This document shows positions 48,641 to 61,431 of a DNA stretch of 64,000 nucleotides, in pieces. Position 1 is the first letter of the stretch. Each line of letters begins with the position of its first letter. Origin of the DNA: Climacium dendroides. Taxonomy: Eukaryota; Streptophyta; Bryopsida; Hypnales; Climaciaceae. Location: NCBI GenBank assembly GCA_950106755.1, contig OX467083.1, forward strand, positions 35,335,029-35,399,028, in the 5' to 3' direction. Under the pieces are notes generated by a model. The model searched no databases, was not told the origin of the DNA, and saw only the letters and a list, made by a program, of their open reading frames with translations. A program made the translations under genes and the position numbers.

Positions 48641-49565
48641 TTAACCGTTGAAGGGCCAAGGCCATTTTTCTATCAAAAAAACATTTAAATTTGCAACCTC
48701 TCTTACATTCATCTAAGAAAAATTAATTTTTTTTTTTAAGAATCTAACTATAGGATCTTGTACTTCAGTTGTCTTGGATCATGCGGTAAGAATTTTATGA
48801 AGTTTGACCATACAAATTGAAAGATATTTGCATTCAAAGTTGAAAATTTTATTTTTTGAATCCTAACCTATAATTCTAAATGACTTTGATTGCCATTTGT
48901 GGAATTTTTTTGCACCAAGGACTTTGAATTTGAAAAAATTTATGTCAAAAAATTGAGTTGAAAGTCTAGGAATAAGAAAAAAAATAAAAATTTATTTTCA
49001 TTCTTTAAAACATTGTTAAGTAGAAGTAGGTTCAAGATTGAACAAAAAAACTAAATCATTAATAGTTTTAAGATGGAATTGAAACACAATAATTTCAATG
49101 GTGAGATTGTTTCAGCAAGTAAATTTCTACTTGTCAAATTTTTTTTTTGAAAAATTGTAAAAATTTCATTTGATAATGAATCCTACAAATTATTTTTTCA
49201 AGAAGATGCTTAGATTGCCCAAAAATCATGATTGTCCATAATTTTTTCATCACTAGTCCAAATAGAATGAATCAAAACTTCACATGTAGACAAAAATATA
49301 ATATTTGAAGAAAAAAATTTGAAAGTTTTATTTTGACCTTTTGTGATTTTTAGGGTTGCCTATTGACCTCCGTTTTTTGCTTAGGGTGGTATAACTTTTG
49401 CTTTGGGGCACTAATTAAAAAAAAAGTATAGTATTCTTAAAAAGTTGATTTGTTCTCCTATCTTCAAAAAGAGTTTTAAGAAATCAAGATGAAAATTGAG
49501 ACTATAGATACCTATTTGAATTTCCTAAAGTTAAGAGAATCTTGATCTACCTTTAGGAGTTAAAG
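48641..49565 (+). mobile_element. TTAACCC-ended TIR element, copy f
   Basis: The left end TTAACCGTTGAAGGGCC and the right end CTTTAGGAGTTAA are inverted, about 925 bp apart. The core is in plus orientation (AGATGGAATTGAAACACAAT near 49072). It lies 236 bp from copy e in the opposite direction, so the pair could form a very large inverted repeat. Noncoding. Confidence 0.6.
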
Positions 49566-49643
49566 TAGTCTACTCTAAAATTGCCCTTCTCCTTCAAATC
49601 GCCCTTATTATTAGCTAGAGAAGGAGATGAGGTGATCCTTGAA

Positions 49644-49987
49644 TGGACCACTTTAGTCATTGAATGAATCAAGAAAAATTGATTTTTTTTTTATTGCAAG
49701 AGCCTATCATTGTCTTTGATTTCCTCACATCTCTTTACAAGTTGCAAGTGGATGGATTTTGGGAGACCAAGGGTCACAAATAGGTGCCTATACACCAAAT
49801 CTTTGAAAATATATAAGTAATTCAAAAATGCTTGAAAAAATACATGACTACTTGTGTTACGTTCCACATCTATTTTTCTTTCTTTGAAAAATGATCTAAA
49901 AATATTTTTTTCACAGAAACCTATAAAAAGGAAAAAAAAAAAGGTGGACCAGCCCTTAAAGGGACGCTTTCAGAGCATACTACCTTC
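49644..49987 (+). repeat. Dispersed repeat, copy 2 of a 320-340 bp direct pair
   Basis: Partner of 39665-39987, about 10 kb away in the same orientation. It includes an A-rich insertion near 49930. The bases just upstream, near 49570, resemble the left arm of the small element at 1594-1706. Confidence 0.8.
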
Positions 49988-51544
49988 ATTCAAAATTCTG
50001 TGGTTGGTGCCTCGAACATTTAGGGTTTAATATTCCTCGTAGATGCAACGCTGTCGATGCAGTACAGAGTACGTATGAAATTGCCAGAAATCTGTTCCAG
50101 AAGTCTTCACGAGTTCTGCATGGGCCTTTTCTGTGTTCAATACCAAGTCAAAGCTAAAATGTTTCTTCTGGACTTCCATCAGCAACAGTAACTCGTCACT
50201 TGCTTTTTCAATATCGTGATTGTTTTCAAGCACTTTACAGGATCTGAACGAAAATGTTCGAAGCATTCCTGAGGAGTATATTGCAAGAAAAGAGGGAACA
50301 TATTCTGCAGATCACAGCCAATCTTGAGCAGCTCTTGCAAACGAACATAGACCACGAAAAAGTCCCAAGTGTACAGTACTGTACAGTAAGGAGCCAGTGT
50401 AAAATTCGGTTGGATTGGATTTAAGACCACGGTGAGCAAAGCTTCTGAGTGTCATCTATAAAACGGTGGGCACAAAGCCTACTAAATTGGCACCATCACT
50501 CCTCAGGAGTGATCGATCACTGAAGCAATCATAACGTAACTACCCAAACCATGTCTGCCAATTACTGCTAACCTCACGTGCACAGGTCACACAACAAGTG
50601 CCTTCAACACAAATGAAACAATCCTGCAGAATAAGACGATCATGTGAATGCAGAAGCAAAATTAAATAAACTCTAGAAAAGCAAGCTTCTGAAGGAGCGC
50701 TTTAGACTTGCATAACTTGAGCAGAAGTTCACCAAGAATTAAGCATCCCTAATGGTCATTCAAGAGTTCATCTTGGCTAAATTTCCCTAGGTAGACGTGA
50801 TCCCTACTCCAAGGAGGAGCTTCGCTCCAAAAAAATTGTACCCAACAAGGTGTGCATTTTTTTTGGCACGGATCAAGATCTAATTTTGAAGCTGTCACAG
50901 CTAGAATTCTGAAAACGTACATTGTGAGCTCTAAAGTGGCCCCTGTTGTTTTAGTTCCACGTTTTAACTGAAATCTAGAATAGACCTGGAATTACAAAGT
51001 CGTTAAGGGTTTTGGAACAGGACCTGCCTAGCTTACACTGACCAAACGGGTCATACTCAACACAGCTGCTGTGCAAATCACATCCAACCCAGAAAGAACT
51101 TTTGCTTTATTCTTGAACGGAGATCGGTTACAGTCCCGCAAATACTTGGACATTTGCAACCGATTAGCGGTAAGTAAAGCATCGAATCGCTACTAATATA
51201 CATACCAAGAGATCGTGTCGAGAAAGGCTTACTACGAGTACAGAGTCGCGATCACACATCCTGCCTGCAGATGATGCTGCTGCAGTGGTGGTAGACTACA
51301 ATTATATTCAAGATCGTAATTAAGTATTGACAACAATGATATGTACTCGTTGCCAGTTCCAGGCATGCGGCCCACTAAAATGTTCTCTACAGGCAATTCC
51401 ATCCCCAACAACAACTGGTGGAACCCCACTTATTAGCAACAAGCCGGAGTGACCCCTAGAAAGAGCAACATCAAAATTCCCTGGAGCTTCTCGCTGGACC
51501 TGTAAATTAGGGTTTTCACCGGGGATGTCTGGATGGTAGGATGC

Positions 51545-52303
51545 TTAGCTTAAGAGGAAGGCAGAGGAGAGCGCTCCAGCTGCCAGTACGAGCGACGTCG
51601 CCACGGTGAGCATTGCGCCCGCTCCCCGGCTGCCCGGGCTGCTGCTCTGTCCCTGTCCATCGTAAATGATGGTGACGTTGTTCTGGCCCTGCAAGCACGC
51701 CGGCACCAGGAGGTAGCTCATGTCGTTGTAGGACACGTCGATGTAATTGATTTTCTCGTGCGTGCAAAACGTCGAAGGGATGGAGCCCGTGAGGTGGTTC
51801 TGCTTGAGGTCAAGGCGCTGGAGGTTGTTGATGTTGGCCAGGACGGACGGGATGTCGTCACGGAGGTTGGCGTAGTTCACGGTGATCCAGATGAGGTTAT
51901 CCGAAAACTCCCCCCACTCCGATGGGATGCCGCGGTTGAAGAGCACCCACTGGATCTTGAGCTTCTGCAAGTGCGTGAGCGCGATCAAGCCGGAGCCCAC
52001 GGAGTCCGAGTTGCTGTAACTTGGATTGGCCGAGGAACCCACAACGGAGAGCTCGAGCACGGCGCCGTCAGACTCCCGGCAGGTCACGCCCGTCCAGGTG
52101 CAGCAATTCGAGCTGTTCGATTGCCAAGTGGAGAACACGCCCGAGCTGTCCGTGAAGTAGGATTTGAAGCTAAGGAGCACGGCTTTGTCGGTCGCGGAGC
52201 AGTCCCACGCGCGGCAGCCGGAGATCATGGCCACAAACAACAACAAAATGGCCGACACACCTGCATTGCCACCACCGCACCTTCTTCTTCCTTCCCCTGC
52301 CAT
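51545..52303 (-). CDS. Small extracellular LRR protein with predicted GPI anchor
   Basis: Single-exon protein of 252 residues that probably acts at the cell surface. A signal peptide ends near residue 32 (hydrophobic ILLLFVAM core). A plant LRR N-terminal cap follows at about 35-75, with WDCSATDKAVLLSFKSYF and the closing cysteines NCCTWTGVTC. Four or so leucine-rich repeats follow at about 108-205 (NNLQRLDLKQNHLTGSIPST is the clearest), then a C-terminal cysteine near 203. The tail from about 222 has small residues (SSPGSRGAGA) followed by a hydrophobic end (SLVLAAGALSSAFLLS), the layout of a GPI-attachment signal. No kinase domain follows, so it resembles the PGIP/DRT100-like or LRR receptor-like ectodomain class. 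N-glycosylation sites lie near 63 and 209. The ligand is unknown. Confidence 0.88.
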   Translation of the reverse strand: MAGEGRRRCGGGNAGVSAILLLFVAMISGCRAWDCSATDKAVLLSFKSYFTDSSGVFSTWQSNSSNCCTWTGVTCRESDGAVLELSVVGSSANPSYSNSDSVGSGLIALTHLQKLKIQWVLFNRGIPSEWGEFSDNLIWITVNYANLRDDIPSVLANINNLQRLDLKQNHLTGSIPSTFCTHEKINYIDVSYNDMSYLLVPACLQGQNNVTIIYDGQGQSSSPGSRGAGAMLTVATSLVLAAGALSSAFLLS

Positions 52304-55300
52304 CGCTCCGCTCCTGCTGGGTTATGCTCTGCTGTCCTTTCTAAAAGAATCTGTTTCAAGAATAAGGCAGCAAGCGAGATTAGATCAATCACATGGGAAT
52401 CTGTTCCTCGGGAGAAGTCTGCCAACACTACTGCGAATTTTCAGAACTTGCTTGAATCCCTCTACAATAGAGCTCTTGAAATTGCTCAGTTTTATCCTAG
52501 TCTCTTGAGCACACCGAGATCTGAAATGATTACAGCCGGCGCAATCTCCAGACACGTCGCACAGGAAGATGTCCTGTACTGCCGATGCTTCCAGTAGCAA
52601 ATTCGAGCACAAGAAGCTCAACCGTGCATTTTTGTCACTAGAAATTCAGCAGTACAGAAAATGCTGACTGACGCTGCTGACATAGAACGTATTTGCGCTA
52701 CTGGAATCTAGATTTCAATGATTAGTGGCTGAAATTTAGCGAACTTGACTATTTCAACTAGCCTTGACAGCGAGATGTTTCGAAAGAGGACGTTGACCCC
52801 TTTGTGTGTACAAACAGAAGACACAACAGATACCCGCTCTCAATTGAAAGGTTGCAGAGATTGCTACACAGAAGATGAGCTCTACGGAAGGACCGATTCA
52901 ACTCAAGTGGAAACCAGACAGAGCAAAGATTACCAATTATTCAAAGGGTGACGGTGCACCGAGAACCCAGCATGCAAGGATAGACAACCACCACTATACA
53001 ACAATAAGCAGAGAACTCGTACAAACCTGATGCTGCAATTCAGCACTGCTTCCCCAGCATAGACTCTACAGCAATCGACTCCTCACTGCAAATGCGTATC
53101 ACCAAACCACCAAGGTGACCACTTGCTACAATGGTTTTCAACAAAATGGGTTAAGAAAAAGTGTCGGTTGGGAGAGCATCCAAAGTTCGAGCACACATAT
53201 TCGGCGGACGAGGCGACGGAGGAATCCAACTAGTAGGAGATCGATGCGGTGGCAAGGAGGTGTGGTGGCCCAGGCAAGTCTCCGCCTTTCTTTTAAAAAA
53301 CCAAAATGATCAGAGACAAGTTATCCGTCTCCCGTTTTTTATTTTTATTTTTATTTTGTCACAAATGAACAATATTTCATTGCTAATAATAAGTTAGATC
53401 ACATCTCCCTTTCGTGGGGAGAACCCCGTTGCGCGTGAGTACTGTTGACGACGATGGTGCAAAGAAGGAAACGGACAGAAAAGGCTTCCCCACACGTCCT
53501 TTTGACCTGATCAACGTAAGGGTTACACATTCATTGTCAGGCATCTAGCGAAATTATTGCACGCCCTCTCAAGCACACTTCCGACCCTGCAATTATGGCT
53601 AGCCCTTGCTAGCCCTCCGTTTGCATTGGCTTCCGGGCGCCTCACTACAGTATTTCTTCCCGTCCCCAGCCACCCACTTCCTGGCACCTGTGCCTTTCCC
53701 ACTGTACCATGCATGCCACAACATTTCGGCCAGCGAAGGAAAAATCAATTATAAAGTATGATTTCGATCAATTGTATTACTGTACCTCTCATCCGCTAAA
53801 CTGCTTGTTGATAACTTACTAAGTTACAGTCTTTGGTGATAAGTTAACTTACAGAGTAATGTGTTTTGCTTTCACTGTAACTTTTCGTCAAACATTGCTT
53901 GCCGGCGTCGATCAATATGGATTCTCCGAATCTGATTTTTCCCTTGAAATCGCAACCATTGCCCTGAAGCCCGTGAGGTTTTCGTGTGTCCCGTGGCCTG
54001 GTGGCTCCTGTAAGTTACTGTATGTTTTCAGTCAAACTTTGCTGTAGATCCGTTGATAGTCCGTTGGTGCCTTGGTGGGATGATGTGCTGTTATGTTACG
54101 GAAGCTTCATGGATTCGGAGAGCAGAACAGGCGGGCCAGTCTCCAGATGTTTCTAATGTTAGGCTGTAGAACTATGGGAGTGCGTGATTATTTGTTTGTA
54201 CTGTACTGCCGTCCCTGTGCTGGGTTGTGGTTTGGAAAGAAATTCTCTTGAGCTCCGGCTTTGGGATGATTCATCAGGCTTTCGTGAATTTGAAGTGGGT
54301 TTGGGGATCCGTCTCCTGGAAGTTACCTTCAATTGTCCACGTCCGTCGCATAGAAGAACTTCATGGGAACAAAGACATGGTTTTAGAAGCTCCGGTCTAA
54401 GGGAAATGAACCCATTTGTCAACCACTACCCATACCCAACCTGTAGGGGGCATTGTTTCCAACCAAGGCTGAATCAGATTTCCAACCAAAGCTTGGAATG
54501 TGTTTTTATCTCTTTTTCAAGGTTGGGACTAGTACGATCATAACACATGTCCCAAAGTAGTGAGCAACAAAGTAAGAAGCTGTAGTTCTTGAATGATCAA
54601 AATTGGAAGACTCTAAACATTGGCTATAGGCTCCAAGCACTTTTTGGCTCACGAAATTCACAATACTTTCAATTTTAGCAATAAAATTACAAAAAGTTGC
54701 AATCCCCATATTTCCTATCTTTCTACATGGGAAAATTTTGTCGGGCCTTAAATTGTTGATGATCTAAAGCAAAATCCCTTAAGTGATCACGTATGGGTAC
54801 ATTTACCTTACGGTTACATTAACTTGGAACTTTCGGTCCAGAGGATAATATTACATTAGAGAGGTTGTTGCTTTAGAAAAGGGCTATTGCATTAATGATG
54901 TTTGAAGATTTTTGAAAGTCAAGTTCACTTGAGTGACAATTGGATTCCAAATTCAATGAAAGGTCTTTTTTTTCACTCACTTTGTACATCTTCAATGCAT
55001 CTAGGCTATTTTAGAGAGGTTATTGGCTTATATAAGTTCACTTTATAGAAGTTCTACTTTATAACCTTTTACATGGGAGGAATAAAAATGTATACTTTGG
55101 AAGTACCTCAATGTTGAAAGATACATTTTTAGAGGTCTTAGACATTGAGCACGTGGGATTAAGTATTCCATAGTATAGACAAGAGTTGTTTCAAATTTTT
55201 CAACTCTTCTTTTCATTGTTTTTACAACATTTTATAATGTTTAGTATTTTTCATAGACTCTACATCTTCAAACCTTTCCATAAATTCCATATCTTTTGTG

Positions 55301-58300
55301 TTCACTGCTCTTTATCTATCAGGTGTCTCTACTCATTAATATAATCTCTACAAATTCAAACACTCTAAAATTGAAACTTTCTTATTTATTTTCAACTAAA
55401 GTTTTGAATCTTTTCAAATTTTTGGAGAATTTTTATTTTGAATTATTTATATACAAAAGTGAACCTTATATGTGGATATATAAGTAGAAAAGATATTCTT
55501 GGAAGTAACTATAACTCATAGTGTAATTTAGATTTTGTCTTTTTTCACAAAACCAAGGAAAACAAAAGTATAGGGGTTCTTACGGGGAAAGGTTTATGCA
55601 ATCTATTGTTTACGTGGCTAAAGTCACTTTTCAAATAGAATAATACTTTAAACTTGAAAATACATGGTTTTAGTCTTGTGATTTACAAACTTTCTTATTT
55701 CCAAGAATTTGAATTTTATTCTTAGTCCTTTACCAATATATGCAGACACAATGTATGTATATAATGCTCTACAAGGTGGTCAAATAGTCTAGTTAAAACT
55801 TCAAGTTTGGTCAAATTGTCTTATGCAATGAATGATCTAGGACTTAATCAATTCCAAGATAATACTTTGAAAATAATACAAATAATTCATTAATTACTCT
55901 TTTTTTTATGTGTGTTGGTCAAATAGTTCAATAAGTGCAAATTCCCTAAATTCGTCAATTCTAGGTCAAATTATTCCAATTAATGCAAAATATGATGGAT
56001 TTAGGTTTTATATTCACATTTGGTCTTTTCTCCTTTAGCTATTCTCCAACGCTTTTAAAACAAATAGTCATGGCAAATTGTCCAAGATTCACACAATTAG
56101 TTCCTCGTTACAATTTGCACAGGTTGGTTTCCACTCTTACTCCGATTCTTTGATGCCTTGTGAATTTCACGTTGCATGGATCCTTGTTTCCAATCTTCAA
56201 AACTAGGTTCGACCACTCCAAAATTCTCCACCTCCAAAACCCCTACTCGCACAATTTCTCCTAGCCTCAAACTTGCATTCAATTAGCCATTCCTCGCATC
56301 TATTTCTCACACAAGTTTCATAATTATAAATTCCAACACAAATGAACACAATAATCCAATTACACACATGCAATTGAAACTCACAAAAAATGCACAATTA
56401 TATATGGAGAGAGAAATTGGGTCTTACAGTGCCATCATTTTAATTTTTTAAATCTATTTATGGTTTTAAAAACGAGTGGACACGACTCTTGTGGAAAGGT
56501 GTGATTGAGGTCACACCCCATTCATCCATTTTTTATTTTTTATTTTTTATTTTTCATCCATTCTATCTAAATATCCCTATTTACGCTACTAGGTGTACTT
56601 TAACTTTAAAATTAACTTTATTCCTACTTTTTTCTAATAAAGGGGCCCCTAATAGGCTCCTTTTTCCTAAATCTACTATTTTTTTTCTAAAAAGTTTTGT
56701 CTACACATAGTAAGAAAAATAACATATTTTTCAATTTTGGGATTGAAAAATGGGGATTTCAAAAAAAACATTTCAAAGTTATAATTTTTATCCCTCAAGG
56801 AGTAGAGGAGCCCATTTTCACATTTGGGAGTAAGGGGGAATTTGGCCAAGCTCTATTGACCTCATATTTTATAATTTTTACATAAAATTCTTTGGATAGT
56901 AGTCGCAATTACTAAACTTTACACAAGAAGCTTTGTTTCATGTCGTTCCAATAAATATTGCAAAATTTATAAATTATTTTTTAATTTCAATGTCAAAGTG
57001 AGCAATAACAACTTTTGCCTTTAAAAATTCAGTTACTTTTTTGGCAAGATAGATCCACAAATATTTTTAAAAATTCAATCATTAAATTTTAATTAATGAC
57101 ATGAAAGTTATAAGTTTTGTAGACAACAAATGCAAAAATAATGTATACAATCGTTTTTTGAAATCAATTTTTTAATATAACAAAAAATAAGATGCATCAC
57201 ACTTATTAAAATGTTTTTGCCATTGGAATTGACATTTCTCAATTCTATTTCAAATTTATTTGTGATTTCTTTTTTTCTTTTGTCATATATCTCCTTCCAA
57301 TTAATTATTTTTTGATGAAAATGGTTACTTTTTGATGAAAATGGTTATTTTTTGTTTAGTTTTTTCTCATATTGTATAGGGTGTCTTTTGAGTGGATAGT
57401 GAGGCATAGGTCACTTTCTCAAAAATCCGCACTTAAATTATACAAAGGATACACGTGTCATATTCCCATTGGTTGTAAAAAAAATCACAAATTTTGAAAG
57501 GGATACAGTGGGTTGTTTTGTTGAAGACATTTTTGGGTTTTGGTGTCAAGTTGTCTTTCTAACATTGCATGTCGTATATGACGAGTGTTGGTCATATACA
57601 ATGGACTTACGGTTGCCTTACTCGAGGTTGTCCAAATTTTTAAAATTTTCTACCTAACGGGCAATCCTACGTGGAAAGCCCGAACCATGTTACCATGGGC
57701 GATTGCAAGTGGCACGACCGTGGGTGAACAACTGCAGATGCGGGTGGGGTGACCTCAAGTGTGGGTAGGGCGACCACGGTGAGGATCCTTGCACACCATG
57801 CCCACCTGTACTCGTCCTTTGAATGCACCCAAGGTCTTCCAGACCCACATGTGCCTCCATGCCACGTGGAGGCCACATGGCAGCTACGTGGCCAATGGGC
57901 ACGCGAAAATTTTCATTGAAAAGTCAAAAGGAAATCTAACCTTATTAGCCGGACAAGGGATAAAATTCATGTCATGTTTGTCGTGCTCGTCGTGTTGTCA
58001 ATTTATCGGGGCGAACAACCATGGAGTACACATGTCATTTTTCCATTGAATGTAAAATGTTTACTTCCAAAAATCCTCAGTGAGGTACAAATTTAGTCTT
58101 TTCTTTAAAAGAACTTCAAAAAAATTTGCCACAAGTGTTTTAAAGAAAATCCATGGCCTATAGTTTTATTCAACCCTAAAATCTTCATAGCTTCCCTAAT
58201 TTTTGCAAAAATTTGATAAGCACAAGTAGAAAGCAAGAGCATTGATGAGAAAGGTACACATAGCATATGTACCAACTTGAATGATCATTTGAGTTAAGAA

Positions 58301-61300
58301 ATAATAAAAAAGATTTGAAAATCCATGATTGCACAACAAAAGAATTTGATATAATCTCAAGCATGTTTTTTTAAACAAATAAAATGGGTTCATTGCAAAA
58401 TAAAAAGAACAAACCACCAACCATAGGTGGTCTGGCAAGGAGACACAAGAACAAGACAACAAGACAAGAGAGAGCTAGACAAAGACAAAGTTGGGTAGAG
58501 CACAGTGAGAGGCACGAGGACCGCTTGTAGCAAGCCACAGGGCAATGCTCATGAGAGTCTCAAGCATGTTTGACGCCAACACTATACTACTCATAGTTAG
58601 TGACAATATCTTGCAATTCTTTCACTTTCAAAACCTTTTTAACAAATGTTGTAAGCAACGCAACAAAACAATAATATCAAGTTGCCTAGGTAGATTAATT
58701 AATTAATTAAAACTAAAATACTAATTTATGTAATCAAATACTCTTCATTGTACTAGCAATTGAGATCTCAACATCTAATCCATTCTCCACTATAAAAAAT
58801 TAGAGTAACAATCATTCAACGCGTACACAAACCATGACTATTCTAAACTACAACATGACTGCAGTTTGATGTTGTCTTCAAATCACAACGCCACTTCAAT
58901 CGTAATTCTTCTTTTCTTTCTTCCCAACATAGACATCATAGCAACATTCAAGTCTTTACAAGATGCATCCTAAGCTAGAAAGAATGAGCACCCCATTGAT
59001 TGAGGGTCATGTTGCACTACTAACTCTGATGGTGAACCCCAAGATCCCATTTATCTTTAATTACAAAATTTGGCAGTAGGTCTATATATGTGTGAGCCCT
59101 CAAGTTGGTACTTGGAACCTAGGGTAACTTTTGTCTAGTTTTGAGCATATTTATGTGAAAAAAGGCATAAAAATAGAGTTTGAGTGAGATTTAATAGAAG
59201 TCCCTAGCAATGGAGTAAGGGGTCTTCTTAGAAATGTGGAATGCTTAAAACACCTTGTTTTCCCATTTCTAGAGTCTAATTAAGAGTGTAAATAGTTGAT
59301 TAATTGATTCAGACAAAATTTAGGGTCAAAAAGTTAGCTAGTCCTAGTATCTTGTTCCATGCTAAAATTAATCCTACAAAGTACATGTGGCAAATTGGCT
59401 AAATGAAAACAGTCCATTTTAGAGAGTCTAGAAAAAATTACTATCCAATTTGTAAAGAATTTGGATTAGTCATTTCCTATCTACATATAACTTTTGAAAT
59501 ATTGAGCTAAAATGCAAATGAGGCAAAGGTAGACGCAACTGAAGCACATAGAGAGGTGCTTTTAGCTTAAGAGCATACTAAGAGGTTAACATCAAAGCTG
59601 ATTGTTCCAAGATTCTCCAATACCAAAATGATTTCTCCTGTGGGTGGAAATTATAAAGGAGTAATTAATTTTAGCCTCCTTATAAATGTTACAAAGAGAG
59701 AATTGAACTTTGATTTTGGAAACTTCGTAAAAGTTATCCGATTTTTTTGAAATGTCACAATTACTCCATGGGAAGTCAATTGCCTTTAAATATGTTTATA
59801 AATTCTTAGAAATTATCCATATAGGTGAGTTAGAAAAAAGTCAACCAGTAAACAAAGGAAAGGGAGGTCTTGGGTAAGTATATGATGCCTCTCTTCCATT
59901 GTTTCTGGTACCCCCTTTTCTTGTTTTCAAAACCACCAATGCTTTGTTGAATTGGTATTTGAGGCCAATTTAGCCATTTTTATGTCCTTTTGTTATTTTT
60001 GAGCCATTTTTATGTTGGATTGGTATTTTTCATTGTGGGAATGTTTTTTGAAGGATGCAGAGGTCCCTTCAAATTGATATTCTTTCTATTGTTTTCTTTT
60101 GGAGGTTTAGTCTACCAAATTAATTTTGCTTGAGTATTGGGAGGTTTAGTCTTCCAAATTCTTGATTTCTAACTCTTTTTAAAGTTTGTACTAACACCTA
60201 AGGATCTCCTAGCCAAATTTTTGCGATGCTTTTAGTTGAGAATCTTAGAGATTGCCTTTAAGTCCTTTTAAGTTTGAATTTGGGAGGTTTGGTCTTCAAA
60301 CTCTTGATTCTTTTAAAAATTTGAGTCATTTGAAGAGAGTTGTTTGTAGCAGCCTCTCAAAGTCCTACTATAGTCGGTCTTTTAAATCATTCTATGACAC
60401 TACAATAGCTCCTTGTGTGAGATTTCTCGATTTGGTGGCATCTCCCTAAAGCTCTTAACTTGCAACCACATGTTAACTTAAAATTGTGGGAATTGCAATG
60501 GAAAATTTAAGGCAGTGAAGTTGTGGCTTTGCCAAAAGTTTTCCAAACTAAATTTGGCCAAAATTTAAAGTTTAGGTTGAACCACTAAATAAGTAAACCT
60601 TAATTTGAAAAAATACTTCAAAACCTTGGGGGATACCTTTTGTTTTACAAAGTTTTGCCTAAGGTTGCTCCCGCATGGCATAGTTTTGACTTTGGAAGAT
60701 TTGAGCCAAAAGTATTTTAATTACCAAACTGTTTTCATTTGGCCAAGGGCTATTATTTGAGGTGGAAATTCAAACTTGTGGTTTTCATCCAATCACTATT
60801 ATATAGGTGCAATCTGGTTGGTGAAGATTTGACTTGCCTTGAGTATTTAAAGTTCAAAGATCTTTTCATTTTCCTCCAAGATAGTAATATCTCTCTCATC
60901 TTTATTTATTTCACTTAGTGTTGCGGAATTTCCCATGATTAGATGGAATTTGCTTTCAGATAGAATTTGTTCTTAGAAAAAAAAAATTCCTAAATATTAG
61001 AAGTTAGAATTGTTATAAGTATTAAGTGTTTGGACAAAACCCAAACAACCCAAAACATTAGGAGAATTAGGAACATAGTAGCTATAGTAAGTAAGGTAGA
61101 AACACCTAAAATTGCACTTGTTCTTATTCTTCGTTCTTAGATTCATCCAATTATGTTCCTAGACTTTGGTAAATGTGTCCTCCACATGCTTCACATTGAT
61201 TGGCCAACACATTTGCAGGACACATATTTGATTGTAATTTGCTGACAGCTGATTTTTGCATGGTTCAGTTGGGGGGGCACCTATGAGACAATTTCAGTGG

Positions 61301-61431
61301 TTTAGGCAGACAACACTTAGAAAATCATAGAAATTACATACAATGTCCGAAAAATCTATTTAATTAAGCTGAGCCATTCCTCTCAGTGGCTGCTTAGACT
61401 GGGTAAGTTAAGTCTAAGTAGTCACTAAGAG
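52304..61431. other. Intergenic DNA, mostly AT-rich
   Basis: The first few hundred bases are the upstream region of the minus-strand LRR gene. 52.6-54.6 kb is mid-GC with a 119-codon plus-strand frame (54184-54543) that has no recognisable domain. 54.6-61.4 kb is AT-rich and holds no gene I can support. A GC-rich island lies at about 57650-57950, and a motif of GGGAGGTTTAGTCTTCCAAAT type recurs three times at about 60100-60310. Confidence 0.55.
57655..57955. other. GC-rich island in AT-rich DNA
   Basis: About 300 bp rich in CACGTGG, GGGTG and CCAC words stands out sharply from its surroundings. Short frames are open on both strands, with no family features. A diverged 30-bp direct repeat flanks a wider interval (ACACGTGTCATATTCCCATT near 57451 and ACACATGTCATTTTTCCATT near 58028). 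It may be part of an inserted element, but its nature is not clear. Confidence 0.5.

Larger units (their letters stand above)
46301..51544. other. AT-rich intergenic DNA with paired TIR elements
   Basis: Two TTAACCC-ended elements in opposite orientation (47444-48404 and 48641-49565) and a dispersed repeat (49644-49987) fill most of this. From about 50.0 kb composition rises again. At 50.03-50.45 kb short frames are open on both strands at once, with no recognisable domain, so I call no gene. 51.2-51.54 kb should hold the 3' UTR of the LRR gene. Confidence 0.55.

Noticed and set aside
51758..52597. 279-codon plus-strand frame over the LRR gene
   Set aside because: The minus strand encodes a clear LRR protein with signal peptide and cap; the plus frame has no family features.
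54184..54543. 119-codon plus-strand frame
   Set aside because: No recognisable motif, no splice context and no neighbour that would support a gene; kept only as a mention in the intergenic entry.
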